From Apodospora peruviana (taxonomy: Eukaryota; Ascomycota; Sordariomycetes; Sordariales; Lasiosphaeriaceae): a DNA stretch of 64,000 nucleotides. The stretch spans positions 3,224,001 through 3,288,000 of the forward strand of contig JAUEDM010000004.1 of assembly GCA_033439685.1 (NCBI GenBank), read 5' to 3'. The position numbers were made by a program, and so were the translations under genes. This document shows, one piece after another, positions 54,694-64,000 of the stretch. Numbering within the stretch: the stretch's first letter is position 1; every line of letters starts with the position of its first letter. The notes under the pieces are model-generated. The model was not told the DNA's origin. It saw nothing but the letters and a program-made list of their open reading frames with translations, and searched no databases.

Positions 54694-55877
54694 TTAAGCC
54701 TTGAACTCCTTCTTGACCTTCATGCCGGTGTGCGCCGCATCGCCCATGCCAGGCAGGAATTTTTGCCCTGTTTGAGACGCCAAGTCAGCAAGTCATCTCG
54801 TCGCAAAGAGAAAGGATTGGAAACTTACAGCCGTCGATATTCTCACGAACAAAGTCCTTGACGGTGCACTGGTTGGCGACGGACATGGCCTGCTTCTTGA
54901 TGGAGCCGCAGCCGTCATAAAAGCACTCGGACTTGTCCATGGCGCGCTGGAGCGCGTCACCCTTCCAGCCGAACATGTAGTCGGCATGGGTACCGGCCGA
55001 GCTGCCCTCGAAGCTCCAGACGAAGGGGTTCTTGTCTGTCGACGGGTTCCAGAGGTTGTTGAACGGCTTGGTGTCCCAGGTGACCTCGAAGGTGACCTGC
55101 GGCATGCGGACGGGGTGGGACGAGGGGCAGGCCGGCGCCGGGTCGAAGTACTCGGACCGGACGGTGTTGTACATGTGCGACTGGTGGTCCGGGCTGTCGA
55201 GGTTCTTGCCGTCCCAGCAGGGGGGGAAGTGGTGGGTGGTGAAGATGCCGCCGTCGCACTTGCCTGTGGGGAAGGTGGAGGTGATGGTGCCACGGTTGCC
55301 GTTGGTGATGCACTGGTAACTGAGACCAGCGTGCGGCTTGTTGGTCTCGAGCGGGGAGCCGACGGTCATGCGGAAGCCCGGGACAAAGGACTTGACCGGG
55401 TTCTGCTTGAGGTTATCCTTCGAGAGATCGTTCTGGGTGTAGTAGATGGTAAGACCACCCTGGGCACCGTTGGAGCCTCCCAGCAGGGGCTGGACGGGAG
55501 CCGGCATGACGCGGTGGTAGGTGCCATTCTTGGGGTCCTTGAAGAACAGGTTGGCAACCCAGTAGTTGGAGAAGTCCTCGGACATCTGGCAGGTGGTGCA
55601 GGTAGCCCGCGAGGCAACATCACCCTCCCTATGGAACGTGGTCTTGTTAGTAGGAATTCCTAAACATCAACATTGCTCACAAGACATACATGGTGGCGTT
55701 GAACGCGTTGCCTCCGACAATCATGTGAAGATGAGAAGACGGAAGGGCGCCAGGCTGGGCAGCCGGGTCAAGACGCTGCACGGTCAAGGTCGAGCAGGGG
55801 AAGCGCAGACCGGCGTCGACGGTCGCGATGAGCGTGGCCATGAGCCCAAGGGCTGGGTTGAGCGTCTTCATCTTCAT
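54694..55877 (-). CDS. Secreted DUF1996-domain protein
   Basis: Exons 55690-55877, 54829-55628 and 54694-54767 join in phase to 353 aa; both introns are 61 bp (GTATGT...ATAG and GTAAGT...ACAG). A signal peptide covers the first ~23 residues (cleavage after VDA). The DUF1996 domain follows: SSHLHMIVGGNAFN near the start, CTTCQMSEDFSNYWVANLFF, GFRMTVGSP, CDGGIFTTHHFPPCWDGKNL, SPDHQSHMYN, FEVTWDT, FVWSFEGSSAGTHADYMFGW and the C-terminal NIDGWQKFLPG. Several His, Asp and Trp residues are conserved in the family. Members are extracellular fungal proteins of unknown function, sometimes found with WSC domains, which are absent here. A TATATAAA lies ~170 bp upstream. Confidence 0.92.
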
Positions 55878-56046
55878 CTTGGCGGTGGAATTAAACTCGT
55901 AAGGACTAGTGGGTGGTAGCCAAGCAGTACGAAGCAAGCGCGGGTCAGAGGCAAGGCGTGCAGAAAAAGGAATGAAAGCCGGGGAGAAGAAAGCCAAGGA
56001 AGAAAGACGGAAGAGACTGGGGCGACCCGCATTCCTGCCCTCGACA

Positions 56047-56054
56047 TTTATATA
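56047..56054 (-). promoter_or_regulatory. TATA box of the DUF1996 gene
   Basis: Reads TATATAAA on the minus strand, about 170 bp upstream of the ATG at 55877. Confidence 0.45.
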
Positions 56055-57169
56055 AGTCTGTAAAAGAACGCCTCTAGAAGCCGCTGACCTTAACTACCGG
56101 CAGTTGTCGCCTCCCTCCTCTCTTGCCGACGTCCGTCTAATAAACAAGGCCGCAAAAGTTGGCTGTCTGCGTTTTTGCTCGGCAGTAGCCTAGTTGGCGG
56201 AGAGAGGGATGAAATAACTCAGTGTGTGGCCAATAGGAACGAATCCATATACTACGGAACTATATCCGAACTAGGGGCAATATAGGGGAACAGCAATGGG
56301 GAATTGCCCGGGGTGATTGGAGCGTTGTCTCGGTTGCCGGCAAATATTGACTTTTCCACTCATTGGCTTCTAAAAATTGCCACGGGGTATTTTCCAAAGT
56401 GCTGCCGATCAAGGGGGGCAGGCCTGGTAGGTTCGGAATATCTATCTGCTAAGAAAACCTCCGGTTGCTGACATTTCCAATTGCTAACAGTCTCTTAACT
56501 CCTTTCGGGGTGAGGTCAGATATCAATTTATCGTGTCTACGTATTTACCCTGTCGCTTGTGATGCATGGGCTCCCTGTGTGTGTCTTAATTTTCTAGAAC
56601 AATAAGAACATTGGCTGTGTTGACCTAGACCTGGCTATTCCCGCGATGCAGTTGGTCAGGTGTCTCGTTTCCCTCGTTTATAATGGCCAACCAATATGGC
56701 CAGGCATGAAGTATCACTGCATTCTGTGATGGCGTCAGACACTGGCAGCACCGACAGGAGTGTGAAGAACGCGGCTCTTGAAAACGACTCTCATGATGAT
56801 GCTTTGCTGCGGGTTGCCCGGTTGATAGGAAGCCATTTCTTATCCTGCCCCCATGATTCCCTGGTTCCGTAAGCCGGAGGATAAATCCATCCAATGATTC
56901 CATTATCAGCACCACTCGAAAATCCCCTGCTGTAACCCGGATCCGAGTTACAGGATAAACGTCTGACGGTTGTTCTAGAAGCGTCGCACCGTACCAAACG
57001 TAATGGCTGCAAAGCAATGCGGGGAGCATGGGAACAAGCTCACGGGGAATTGGAGCGTAGCACAAGACATATCTCTCAGATCTGTTCAACCCAACCAGAA
57101 CTTGGCACATACCTCAGTCACGCAAAAGGTTGACCACATCAAATCACACGGGTCTGTCAAAGAGTCATT

Positions 57170-57560
57170 GAACAGATGTCAGATTCGCCATTCATGAATT
57201 CTGTCCATTACTTGATTGATCATAATCCTGCTCGATCATCCAACTCCGTGTTCATGAAAATCCCAATTCAATACCTGAATGCCCTTGCTCATAGATCTTC
57301 CTTCGAAAGTTTCCTCGTGAGATTTTCTGCTGATGAACTCCGCCATCCATGCAATTCCCTGATCATAAATTCATTACTCGTGAACTCCGTGACCTATGCA
57401 ATCCCTTGGGTATAATAATGTCCTTCCTCATGAACTCCCTGACCCATGCAATCTCCTGATCATGAATTCTTTCCTCATGAACCAACTCCGTGGTTTATGC
57501 TTGTCGTTGCTCATAATCGTCTTTCCTCATAATCGTCTTTCCTCATAATCGTCCCACATC
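57170..57560. repeat. Degenerate short-unit repeat tract
   Basis: Variants of a ~25-30 bp unit (tcatgaactccctgacccatgcaatc) recur irregularly, interspersed with gatcatgaattc-like blocks. Near 57508-57552 a cleaner array of cctcataatcgtcttt repeats about three times. No long frame on either strand fits the repeat, so it looks non-coding. Confidence 0.6.
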
Positions 57561-58086
57561 AGAGATTCGTTGACCAGCAACTTCCAAACACAGAAACTTC
57601 AAGCCCATTGATCATAAAGTTCCTTCTTCATCAACTGTCCCTCATCCATAGCCTGAAGGTCCTCAGTCATGATCTCCTTCTGAATATGGACCACCCTTCA
57701 TCCAATTTCCTGATCCATGAAGTAACTTCAAAACTCATAAACTTCGAAAACTTCAAGTCGTTTCATCATGAAACTTCGTTCTGCACCAAAATACATTTTC
57801 TTCTTCCTTGTTTTTTCGTTTCTTTCTTTGTTTCTAGAAACTGGTTAGCAAATCTGCTTTAACACGTACCAAAAGCTGAGAGGTGAAAGGTGAAGAGGTG
57901 AATGCTTGATGGAAGTCGACGACCTGATGAGTTGGTGATGCATGGAGGGATCACAAGGGAGAAAGGACAGAACAACAACAGAAGAAGAGGAAAATGACGG
58001 CTTACCAATTATCTCTTGTCCGACCTGTTCAACCACCACCGCCTGTTCGGCCACCACCGCCTCTTTGGCACTGCCGTCAGCAGCGG

Positions 58087-59958
58087 TCAGAGGCTTGACC
58101 AGCTGCACGACGACAGCACCAGTCTCGGTCTGGGCAGTGGCGACCGAACAAACATGCGCACGCTGAGCCGCCAGCGGCTCAGCTCAAAATCCTCGCCAAA
58201 AATGGCGCACGCCGCCAGCGCCTTCTCCACGTCTCCTCCCGTCCCACCAACGCCACCTTTGCGCTTGCGCTCGGGTTGTTGCACGAAGCGCGCCATGCAC
58301 CGACCCAGCCACTCGACGACCAAAGCCGGAAGGCCGCCGAGGGCGCGGTGGATCAGGCTCGCCAGCCAGATGCCCTCCGCCGAAAGTGGGAGGTCGTCCT
58401 TGGCTGACGAGACACCGGGCCGGTGCATGCCGATGAGGATGCGGTGGAGCACCTCAAGGATGGTGATGTTGTTGAGACGGTCCACCGTTCCGGACGACGC
58501 AAAGAGTTCCAGCTCGAACGACGACTTTTCGTCAAAGTCGTCGTTTATCGGCAGACCGTCGAACGAGTAGAAGATTCGACGGTCGATGCGGAACTCTTGC
58601 GTCGTCGGTATGGTGCTGCCCTCAATGACAACGGTCACGACGAGTGACGCGTCGGCAGTTGTGGTCAGACTCTTGAGCGGGAGTCTGACCCGAGACGGGA
58701 CAGCAACCACGGGGACGGCGGCAGTGGTGGTCGGAGAAGGCGGCGCGTTGGCTGGGGGCGGCCCGGAATCGGATTCGGCTAGCGGCTCAGCAGCAGCAGC
58801 AGCAACGGCGGCAGCCACGGGTGCTGCCGCAGGGACATCAGGCGTGACCGCAGGGGCAACAGGCGACGACGAGCTCGGCGGTGGGGTTCCGAGGTCATCA
58901 TCGCCGTCGCCGGTGCTGGATGGGCTGGTCTGCCTGCTGCCCTCGGTCGAAAGGGGTTGCTGGTTGCCGCCGGCCTTGCTGCTGCTGCTGCTGCTGCTGC
59001 TGTGCAGAGTGCGCTGGGGTTGCGTGGTGGTGGTTGGCTTTGGTGTCATATGTTTAGCCGAAGCCGGGGCATGGCTGGGCTTCTTGGTTCGAGTGCTTGT
59101 GCCAGCCATGCCCCCGGTGTGACGTGCTTGCTTGGTCTCCGGCTCGTTGTCGTCGTCATCATCGTCGTCGTCGGCCGAAGCCTTTCTATTCTTGCTGTGG
59201 GTGCTGGTAGGCGATCCCACTGGGTTTTGCGCTGGCGCGCTTGAGATCCCGTTCTGCTTTGGGGCGGAGTCTGCCTCCGCACGCGGTGCGATAACCTTGG
59301 GTGCCTTGGCAGCCTCTGGAGCCGTCTTGGTGACTTGGCTTTCTTTCTCACTGGGACGCTTGAGTGGTGGCGTTGGTGATCTCTTCTTCTCGACGCGCTT
59401 GTAAGGGTGTGCACGAAAGTCATGCTTGTATGGATGCGGGCGAAAGTGTTTGGCATCGGGTGCCTTAGTGGCCTTCTCGGCGGCTCGGGCGGTCTCCTCA
59501 CTCTGGCGTTTGGGTGGTGGCGTAGGTGATCTTTTCTCAACGCGCTTGTACGGGTGTGCGCGGAAATTTGGCAGATTCTTGGTGCTCTGCTTGCCGGTAG
59601 GCTGGCGGTCAGGCCGGATGGCCCACGGGTTCTCAGGGGCTGGTCGGCGGACGGAAGAATCGGGCTGGCGGATGGCACTGATGCCCGCGGGTTCGTCCCA
59701 ACGGGTCTTTTTGGCGGAATGGATCATTGCCGGTTTTTTCGGAAGCGTGATGCCCATGGGTTCTTCCCGATGGGTCTTTTTGGCGGAATGTGCCGTCGCC
59801 GTTTTTGCCAGAAGGGAGGACGGCTTCAGCGGAAGGGAGTATGGAATGCGGGATCGATGAGTGACCGGACGATGCTGGCCGGTGCCCTTGTTGGCGGATG
59901 GAAGATTGGTGAACTGCGGCTTTGCCGGCAGATTCGGGTTGGGTGGAAGGCCTGCCAT
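58087..59958 (-). CDS. Large, mostly disordered protein with a C-terminal folded domain
   Basis: An intronless frame; the ATG at 59958 (MAGLPPNPNLPAKPQF) is preferred over the upstream ATG at 60141, giving ~623 aa. The first ~440 residues are basic or Ser/Pro/Ala-rich, with internal repeats: HSAKKT-x-R(E/W)(E/D)EP twice, and FRAHPYKRVEK followed by RSPTPP-x-KR twice. An acidic run (ADDDDDDDDNEPETK) and poly-Ser and poly-Ala tracts follow. The last ~170 residues look folded (VRLPLKSLTTTADASLVVTV, RRIFYSFDGLPINDDFDEKS, ILEVLHRILIGMHRPG, ALVVEWLGRCMARFV). The final ~20 codons are uncertain: a second frame (VQLVKPLTAADGSAKEAVV) runs past the stop to a GTAAGC donor at 58006, suggesting another end. 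Family unknown. Confidence 0.6.
   Translation of the reverse strand: MAGLPPNPNLPAKPQFTNLPSANKGTGQHRPVTHRSRIPYSLPLKPSSLLAKTATAHSAKKTHREEPMGITLPKKPAMIHSAKKTRWDEPAGISAIRQPDSSVRRPAPENPWAIRPDRQPTGKQSTKNLPNFRAHPYKRVEKRSPTPPPKRQSEETARAAEKATKAPDAKHFRPHPYKHDFRAHPYKRVEKKRSPTPPLKRPSEKESQVTKTAPEAAKAPKVIAPRAEADSAPKQNGISSAPAQNPVGSPTSTHSKNRKASADDDDDDDDNEPETKQARHTGGMAGTSTRTKKPSHAPASAKHMTPKPTTTTQPQRTLHSSSSSSSSKAGGNQQPLSTEGSRQTSPSSTGDGDDDLGTPPPSSSSPVAPAVTPDVPAAAPVAAAVAAAAAEPLAESDSGPPPANAPPSPTTTAAVPVVAVPSRVRLPLKSLTTTADASLVVTVVIEGSTIPTTQEFRIDRRIFYSFDGLPINDDFDEKSSFELELFASSGTVDRLNNITILEVLHRILIGMHRPGVSSAKDDLPLSAEGIWLASLIHRALGGLPALVVEWLGRCMARFVQQPERKRKGGVGGTGGDVEKALAACAIFGEDFELSRWRLSVRMFVRSPLPRPRLVLSSCSWSSL
58970..59000 (-). 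repeat. Poly-Ser trinucleotide run
   Basis: A gctgctgct-type run on the plus strand encodes consecutive Ser codons in the gene on the minus strand; a (cgt/cat)n run at ~59149-59172 encodes the Asp tract. Confidence 0.6.
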
Positions 59959-62285
59959 CTTGACAAGGCGAGTGGATGATGTCGAGAAGTTGTTATGTTT
60001 GAGTCGGTGAATCGCAAATAATGCGGCAAGTCGAGTAAACAACTGCGAAGAATAATCTTGTCTGTTGATTGCGGAGGAAGAGAAAGGAGACAGAAATTTG
60101 GAAGGCAGTCGAAAATATTTAAGTGCGGTTTGACGGGTCACGGCACGGTCAGGAGCACTGTGTTGAGCTTCTACTATTGTGAGCGCACGCAGTCTGGACT
60201 AGCAATTCAATAAACAGTGCTTCAATAAGCATCGAAGACTGGCTGCTATTGTCCCTCTTTCCTTTTGGGGTGGAAATCTTAGACCTCAGATGAAGGTGTG
60301 GAGTTCTTAATGTTCGGATGAAATTTCGCATCTCACTTCAACCTGAGCTATGAGGGGAGATCTGGTTGAGCTATTCATAAGCCGTCGGAGAATACCAACT
60401 TGGATATAATTTATACTATTGTCCTGGAGGTCCAGGTGAGGATAGTATGCCTTTATACAAGGCAAGGTAGGTAGCTAGAGGTGAATACTTCAATGACTTG
60501 ATATCGCTGCAGAATAGAAACTGCTCAGGCCAAGGGCGATTAATTTACCTGTGTACCTAGCGTCTTATCTCAGGTACCGCCTGGCGGGCCGGCAGATCTT
60601 TGAGCGCAAGCTCGTTGGGCATTCTAAATTATAATAGGGCCCAACCTGTCAACGCCTGCCTATCTGATTTGCCCAAAGAAGGTAGTCTGGGCATCTAAGA
60701 TGAGGTTACTATTGTGTCTAGCTCCCATTCGGGGCGGGTATTCAGCCTCTCCCCTTTTCTTACTCTCTTGTAGGGCTATTGTGATCAGATAAAATCTGGC
60801 AAAGGTGACTGCACGTCACAAGAGGGTAATTCACTTGCCCATAGGCGCAACTTCGGCGGAATAATATGAGGTGAATGAGAGAGAGGGCTTCTTGACTTCG
60901 TCATTCAGGGCTGGTATTACCCAATATCACCGTCCATCTAACGATGTCCAGTGACAGATATCTGTGCTTGCTGGTCAACTTGCCTGTTCTCGGAGCTACC
61001 TACCTTATGAATGCCAAGACTCATGGTTAAACTTCCAGGCAGACAGGTATTGAACTTCTGTCCATTGCTCCTTGCCGTAGCTCGAAGATCATGATTCATG
61101 TGTTACCGCAGATGGAGAGAATTAAGGAATTGAATCAATGAAACTGCAAATAGGCACACTGCACCGAAAATTCTGCTGTCAGAATTTATGAAGCCCGTCG
61201 TCATAAACGGGTGTGGTCAATTTAAGGTGAGCTGCGTCTCACTTCAGCCTCGCGTGCCTCGGAAAGGGAGTTGACCCTTTTAAAATGTGGGTCCACAGCA
61301 AGCACTTTGTTGGGCAACGCTGCATTTGAAAGTCACCCCATGCAAACCACCCTCCCCCAACCCCGTGACTCCCCTTGCGGCCACAGGCGGCTCCACATCC
61401 TTTCTGCCAGGCGCTAATATTGTGGGCGGTGAGCCCCATTTGTGGGTGGTCTGTGCCCACCTTTGCCGCCTATATATTCTTGGGTCACCCGCCAAAATTT
61501 TCCAATCCTTTTCTTTTCTTTTTTTTTTCTTTAGCTCTCTTTGCCTTTTGGCTTAGATCAAGTGTAGTATCTGTTCTTTTCAGTTTAATCTCTGAAAGTA
61601 CTCTACGGAGTACAATCTTGATTATTCCTATTTTTGCCTACCGGTCGATGGTCCTCTGGGCTTGCCTATGATCGTCTTCCACTGTGTCCCTGGTATTACA
61701 CTGCCTCCAGGCGACGCGAACCATCCTTTTTTTTCATTACAATCCCAGGCTCGGCATGGGATGTGAGGAAGAAACCCGTGTCCTTTTGTTTTCTCGTGCC
61801 AATTTTCTGTGTGCGTGTGTGTCGATTGCAAGTGCGTCCGCTGTGCGGCTGTCAAGTCAATTGGTGTCGCTCGGTCTCACGGCTACGGACTGCGACCGGC
61901 AGGCTGACACCTGAACGACACTCCGTTTTGCCTAGTGGCCGTAAGGCCTTCACCGCCATGGCGTCGGGACTGTGGTCGTGATTGTCGATTGACAGGCCGA
62001 AAAATCCTTGTTACGCTGAAGAATCACGACGGCACGGCACGGTCGCCATACTCTGTAGGTTGCGAGATTGGTCACGCAGTCAGCTACAGACCGTTTCGGC
62101 GGGTGAGGCTTTTGGTGGTGTGGTCATGATAAGGAAGGTGACAACTCCAAGAAAGGCGCCTCCCGAACCGTCAACCATATGCACAAGAACCATCGAGACA
62201 TACGAGAAGATGCTGAGCAACCAGTAGACTCCTGAAAACCCCAACAGGATGTGAGCACGACCTGACCTCCGTGAACTGTTATCAG
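59959..62285. other. Intergenic, 2.3 kb
   Basis: Leader of the preceding gene, then an AT-rich tract without convincing frames. A pyrimidine-rich run lies at 61503-61535. Frames from ~61630 to 62230 are short and unsupported. Confidence 0.45.
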
Positions 62286-63235
62286 TCATGGTTTGATTCT
62301 GATTGGATAAAGGATGTTTCCAAGTTCATCGAGGACAATGTAAGAGAAGCCTGCCATTTGTACCATAAGACAACGGTAATTGATCTGACGTGCTACATAA
62401 AGGAGTTCGGTCGATGCGCTCAAGAACTTGACCTATAGGCTACGGCTTCACCCCGCGAGGCTCTCCGCGCCTGCGGGAGAGGCTGGCTTCCATTTCCAAC
62501 ACCAGTTTCAATCACCGCGAGCCCTCCAGTCCGGGGACCTCCTCGTCTTGTCAAGTGCCGAGGGCACGCTTAACGCGTTAACGTAGTCCATTATGACCTA
62601 TCTGTGACGACGGCGAGGTGCTCATCATCTTGCAGCCCTTCCACCCAGGCTGTGGCGCCATCTCGGCACGAACTCGAGGAGTCATCATGCCGGTTTCCTT
62701 CTAGTCGCTTGAAGGCTACCGGGGCTTTGATGGAGTGCTCGACCTTGAAATGAACAAAGGCATTGGAGAAGGTTATAAAAAGGCCAGAACGGCACGGGTC
62801 AAGATCCGCGGTGTTTTGTTAGCCAAGACGCAGGTCGACTTGACCCGATCGCGTGTTGTCTCAGCAGGCGCTGCTGACCTTTCTCCTCCCGGCCCGCATC
62901 GCTCATGTGAAAGATGCTACGTAAGGGCATATACCTACTATTCAATCCATTCCGAAGGGGCATGATTTAACTGACAACCTCATGCTAGCCCATCGAGACG
63001 CTGAAGGAGATCGCTCGTTGCTGCGGGCGGAAACAGCCAAGTATCGGGGCCGGGAGCTGAAGCTGATGGGGCATTTCAAGCAGAATGGAGTCTGGATTGA
63101 TCATGGCAAGATCTTCTTCGGCGAGGAGCTGGGTTGGTTCCGTCTCACCGTGTCGGATGATCGGAAGGCGCTGGAGATCGGTCTGCAGAGACTTGGTGCC
63201 CTTGGACGTCGCTGCAGGAAATTAAGGAGTAGGGA
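62286..63235 (+). pseudogene. Relic of a class I/II PLP aminotransferase (ACC synthase-like)
   Basis: Remnants of an aminotransferase appear in order but in several frames: WFDSDWIKDVSKFIEDN (62286 on), VDALKNLTY, YGFTPRGSPRLRERLASIS (after a frame change near 62440), GDDGEVLIILQPF, SLEGYRGFDGVLDLEMNKG (just after an in-frame TAG at 62702), YKKARTARVKIRGVLLAKTQ, PIETLKEIARCCG (62989 on), and FKQNGVWIDHGKIFFGEELG with WFRLTVS near the end. These match fold-type I aminotransferases of the 1-aminocyclopropane-1-carboxylate-synthase group. The part between PIETLKEIARCCG and the C-terminal block, where the PLP-binding lysine should lie, is missing (about 200 codons). It cannot encode an active enzyme. 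Confidence 0.8.
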
Positions 63236-63655
63236 TGGGAGTGATCAGACGCGTCCAAGAAATACCCGCAGACAGACATTGCGTACTATTCCGGATTTGT
63301 GGAAAACTTAGTTTGCATCCGACTTCTGTCTAGCAACCAAGTACCCTCGCGAATTCGGTTTCATCTGGAAGTGCAGAATAGTAGATTGATGCCAGAACGC
63401 GACTGACGGGGGACGCGGTCGAGTTCACGTTTGGCGGGGTAATTCCGTGTAGCTCCAGAATAAAGCGCCCAATCACCGCCTATCGGGAACAAAGTTACAG
63501 CACTTTCGAGCTTATCTCCGTCGCCCGCGGATCCGGAAGCGGGCTTCCATGCATCATCAACCGCAGCCCGGTGAACCACGCCTCTCCGTCTCACGTCGAC
63601 CAGTCGAATGTGACAAAACGGTCCCCAAATAAGTGCCTCTTGCAACATCCTCGTG
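63236..63655. other. Upstream region of the DDB1-like gene
   Basis: About 420 bp with no gene; presumably the promoter and leader of the DDB1 homologue. Confidence 0.5.
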
Positions 63656-64000
63656 ATGGCGTATATCGCCCCGATCCACCGGCCGACTAGCGTGAGGCAT
63701 GCACTGCGCTCCAACCTTCTCTCAGAGGACCAAGAGAGCCTGGTCCTGGCGTAAGAACGAACCCCTCAGGTCCCTCCCATTCTGGACTCTCCTGCATTTG
63801 CGCGCGGCAGCCAAACTAATCCTCGATCAATTCCCAGAAAGGCGAACCGAATAGAGATATGGCGTGTTTCCGACGGCGCGCTTGCCATGGTGCACTCCAA
63901 GGTGGTCAACGGTACCATCGCTGTCCTCCAGCGTTTACGGCCAAAGGACCATAACACCGACCTGCTCTTCGTCGGCACCGAACGATTCGAATACTTCACT
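63656..64000 (+). CDS. DDB1-like UV-damaged-DNA-binding protein, 5' part (runs off right edge)
   Basis: ATG 63656 opens exon 1 (63656-63750), which joins in phase across an 87-bp intron (63751-63837, GTAAGA...CCCAG with a CTAAT branch-like site) to exon 2 from 63838, still open at the edge. The product starts MAYIAPIHRPTSVRHAL and continues LVLAKANRIEIWRVS, then VHSKVVNGTIAVLQRLRPKD and DLLFVGTERFEYFT. This is the N-terminal beta-propeller start of DDB1/CPSF160-type proteins and closely follows DDB1. DDB1 is the adaptor of CUL4 ubiquitin ligases and acts in nucleotide-excision repair and chromatin control. Only 86 codons are visible; the full protein is expected to exceed 1100 aa. Confidence 0.93.

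Larger units (their letters stand above)
55878..58086. other. Intergenic, 2.2 kb, includes a degenerate repeat tract
   Basis: Promoter of the DUF1996 gene on the left. The middle (~56.2-57.1 kb) shows nothing; the repeat tract at ~57.2-57.6 kb is listed separately. A GTAAGC at 58001-58006 (minus strand) could be a donor belonging to the next gene. Confidence 0.45.

Noticed and set aside
59046..59678. 210-codon minus-strand frame overlapping the disordered protein
   Set aside because: Same strand, other frame, low-complexity Arg/Pro/His sequence caused by codon repeats.

Overview
The window is nuclear DNA from a filamentous ascomycete (Pezizomycotina, probably a sordariomycete). The evidence is widely spaced genes on both strands, introns of mostly 50-90 bp with GTAAGT-like donors and CAG/TAG acceptors, no operons, and typically fungal families (GT32 glycosyltransferase, GH27, GH5, CE3, DUF1996, DUF3433, YVC1-type TRP channel, NACHT-ankyrin protein). 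I saw no rRNA, CRISPR array, prokaryotic element or convincing tRNA. The exon joins were made by hand from splice signals, reading phase and family resemblance.

Layout. 1-216: N-terminus of an unknown protein running off the left edge. 2.2-6.3 kb: a small low-confidence gene and a three-exon C2H2-type zinc-finger protein (~964 aa). 7.9-8.5 kb: small secreted protein. 10.5-11.9 kb: GT32 (Och1-like) glycosyltransferase with an unusual charged tail. 13.2-14.8 kb: acyltransferase-3 membrane protein. 16.4-18.5 kb: RING protein with a C-terminal duplication, then the C-terminal part of a DUF3433 protein. 19.3-20.8 kb: four-exon GH27 alpha-galactosidase. 21.4-24.7 kb: polytopic membrane protein and a conserved fungal unknown. 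25.7-30.0 kb: old-yellow-enzyme oxidoreductase and a four-exon sulfite-oxidase-type molybdoenzyme. 33.8-35.3 kb: mucin-like single-pass surface protein. 39.3-42.1 kb: CE3 esterase and GH5 beta-mannanase. 43.3-45.7 kb: six-exon YVC1-type TRP channel.

46.4-53.9 kb is the most unusual stretch. Three neighbouring accessory genes all carry reading-frame lesions: an NLR-like alpha/beta-hydrolase-NACHT-ankyrin gene, a NYN-domain/CCCH RNase-like gene and an HNH-nuclease-like gene. The multi-exon genes on either side are open. After a 103-bp tandem duplication come a DUF1996 secreted protein (54.7-55.9 kb), a degenerate repeat tract (57.2-57.6 kb), a long disordered protein (58.1-60.0 kb), a relic of a class I/II aminotransferase that has lost its middle (62.3-63.2 kb), and the first two exons of a DDB1 homologue running off the right edge.

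Functional threads: GH27, GH5 mannanase and CE3 esterase lie within 23 kb and could act on the same plant galactomannan/hemicellulose. The broken NLR/NYN/HNH block looks like an accessory locus in decay.
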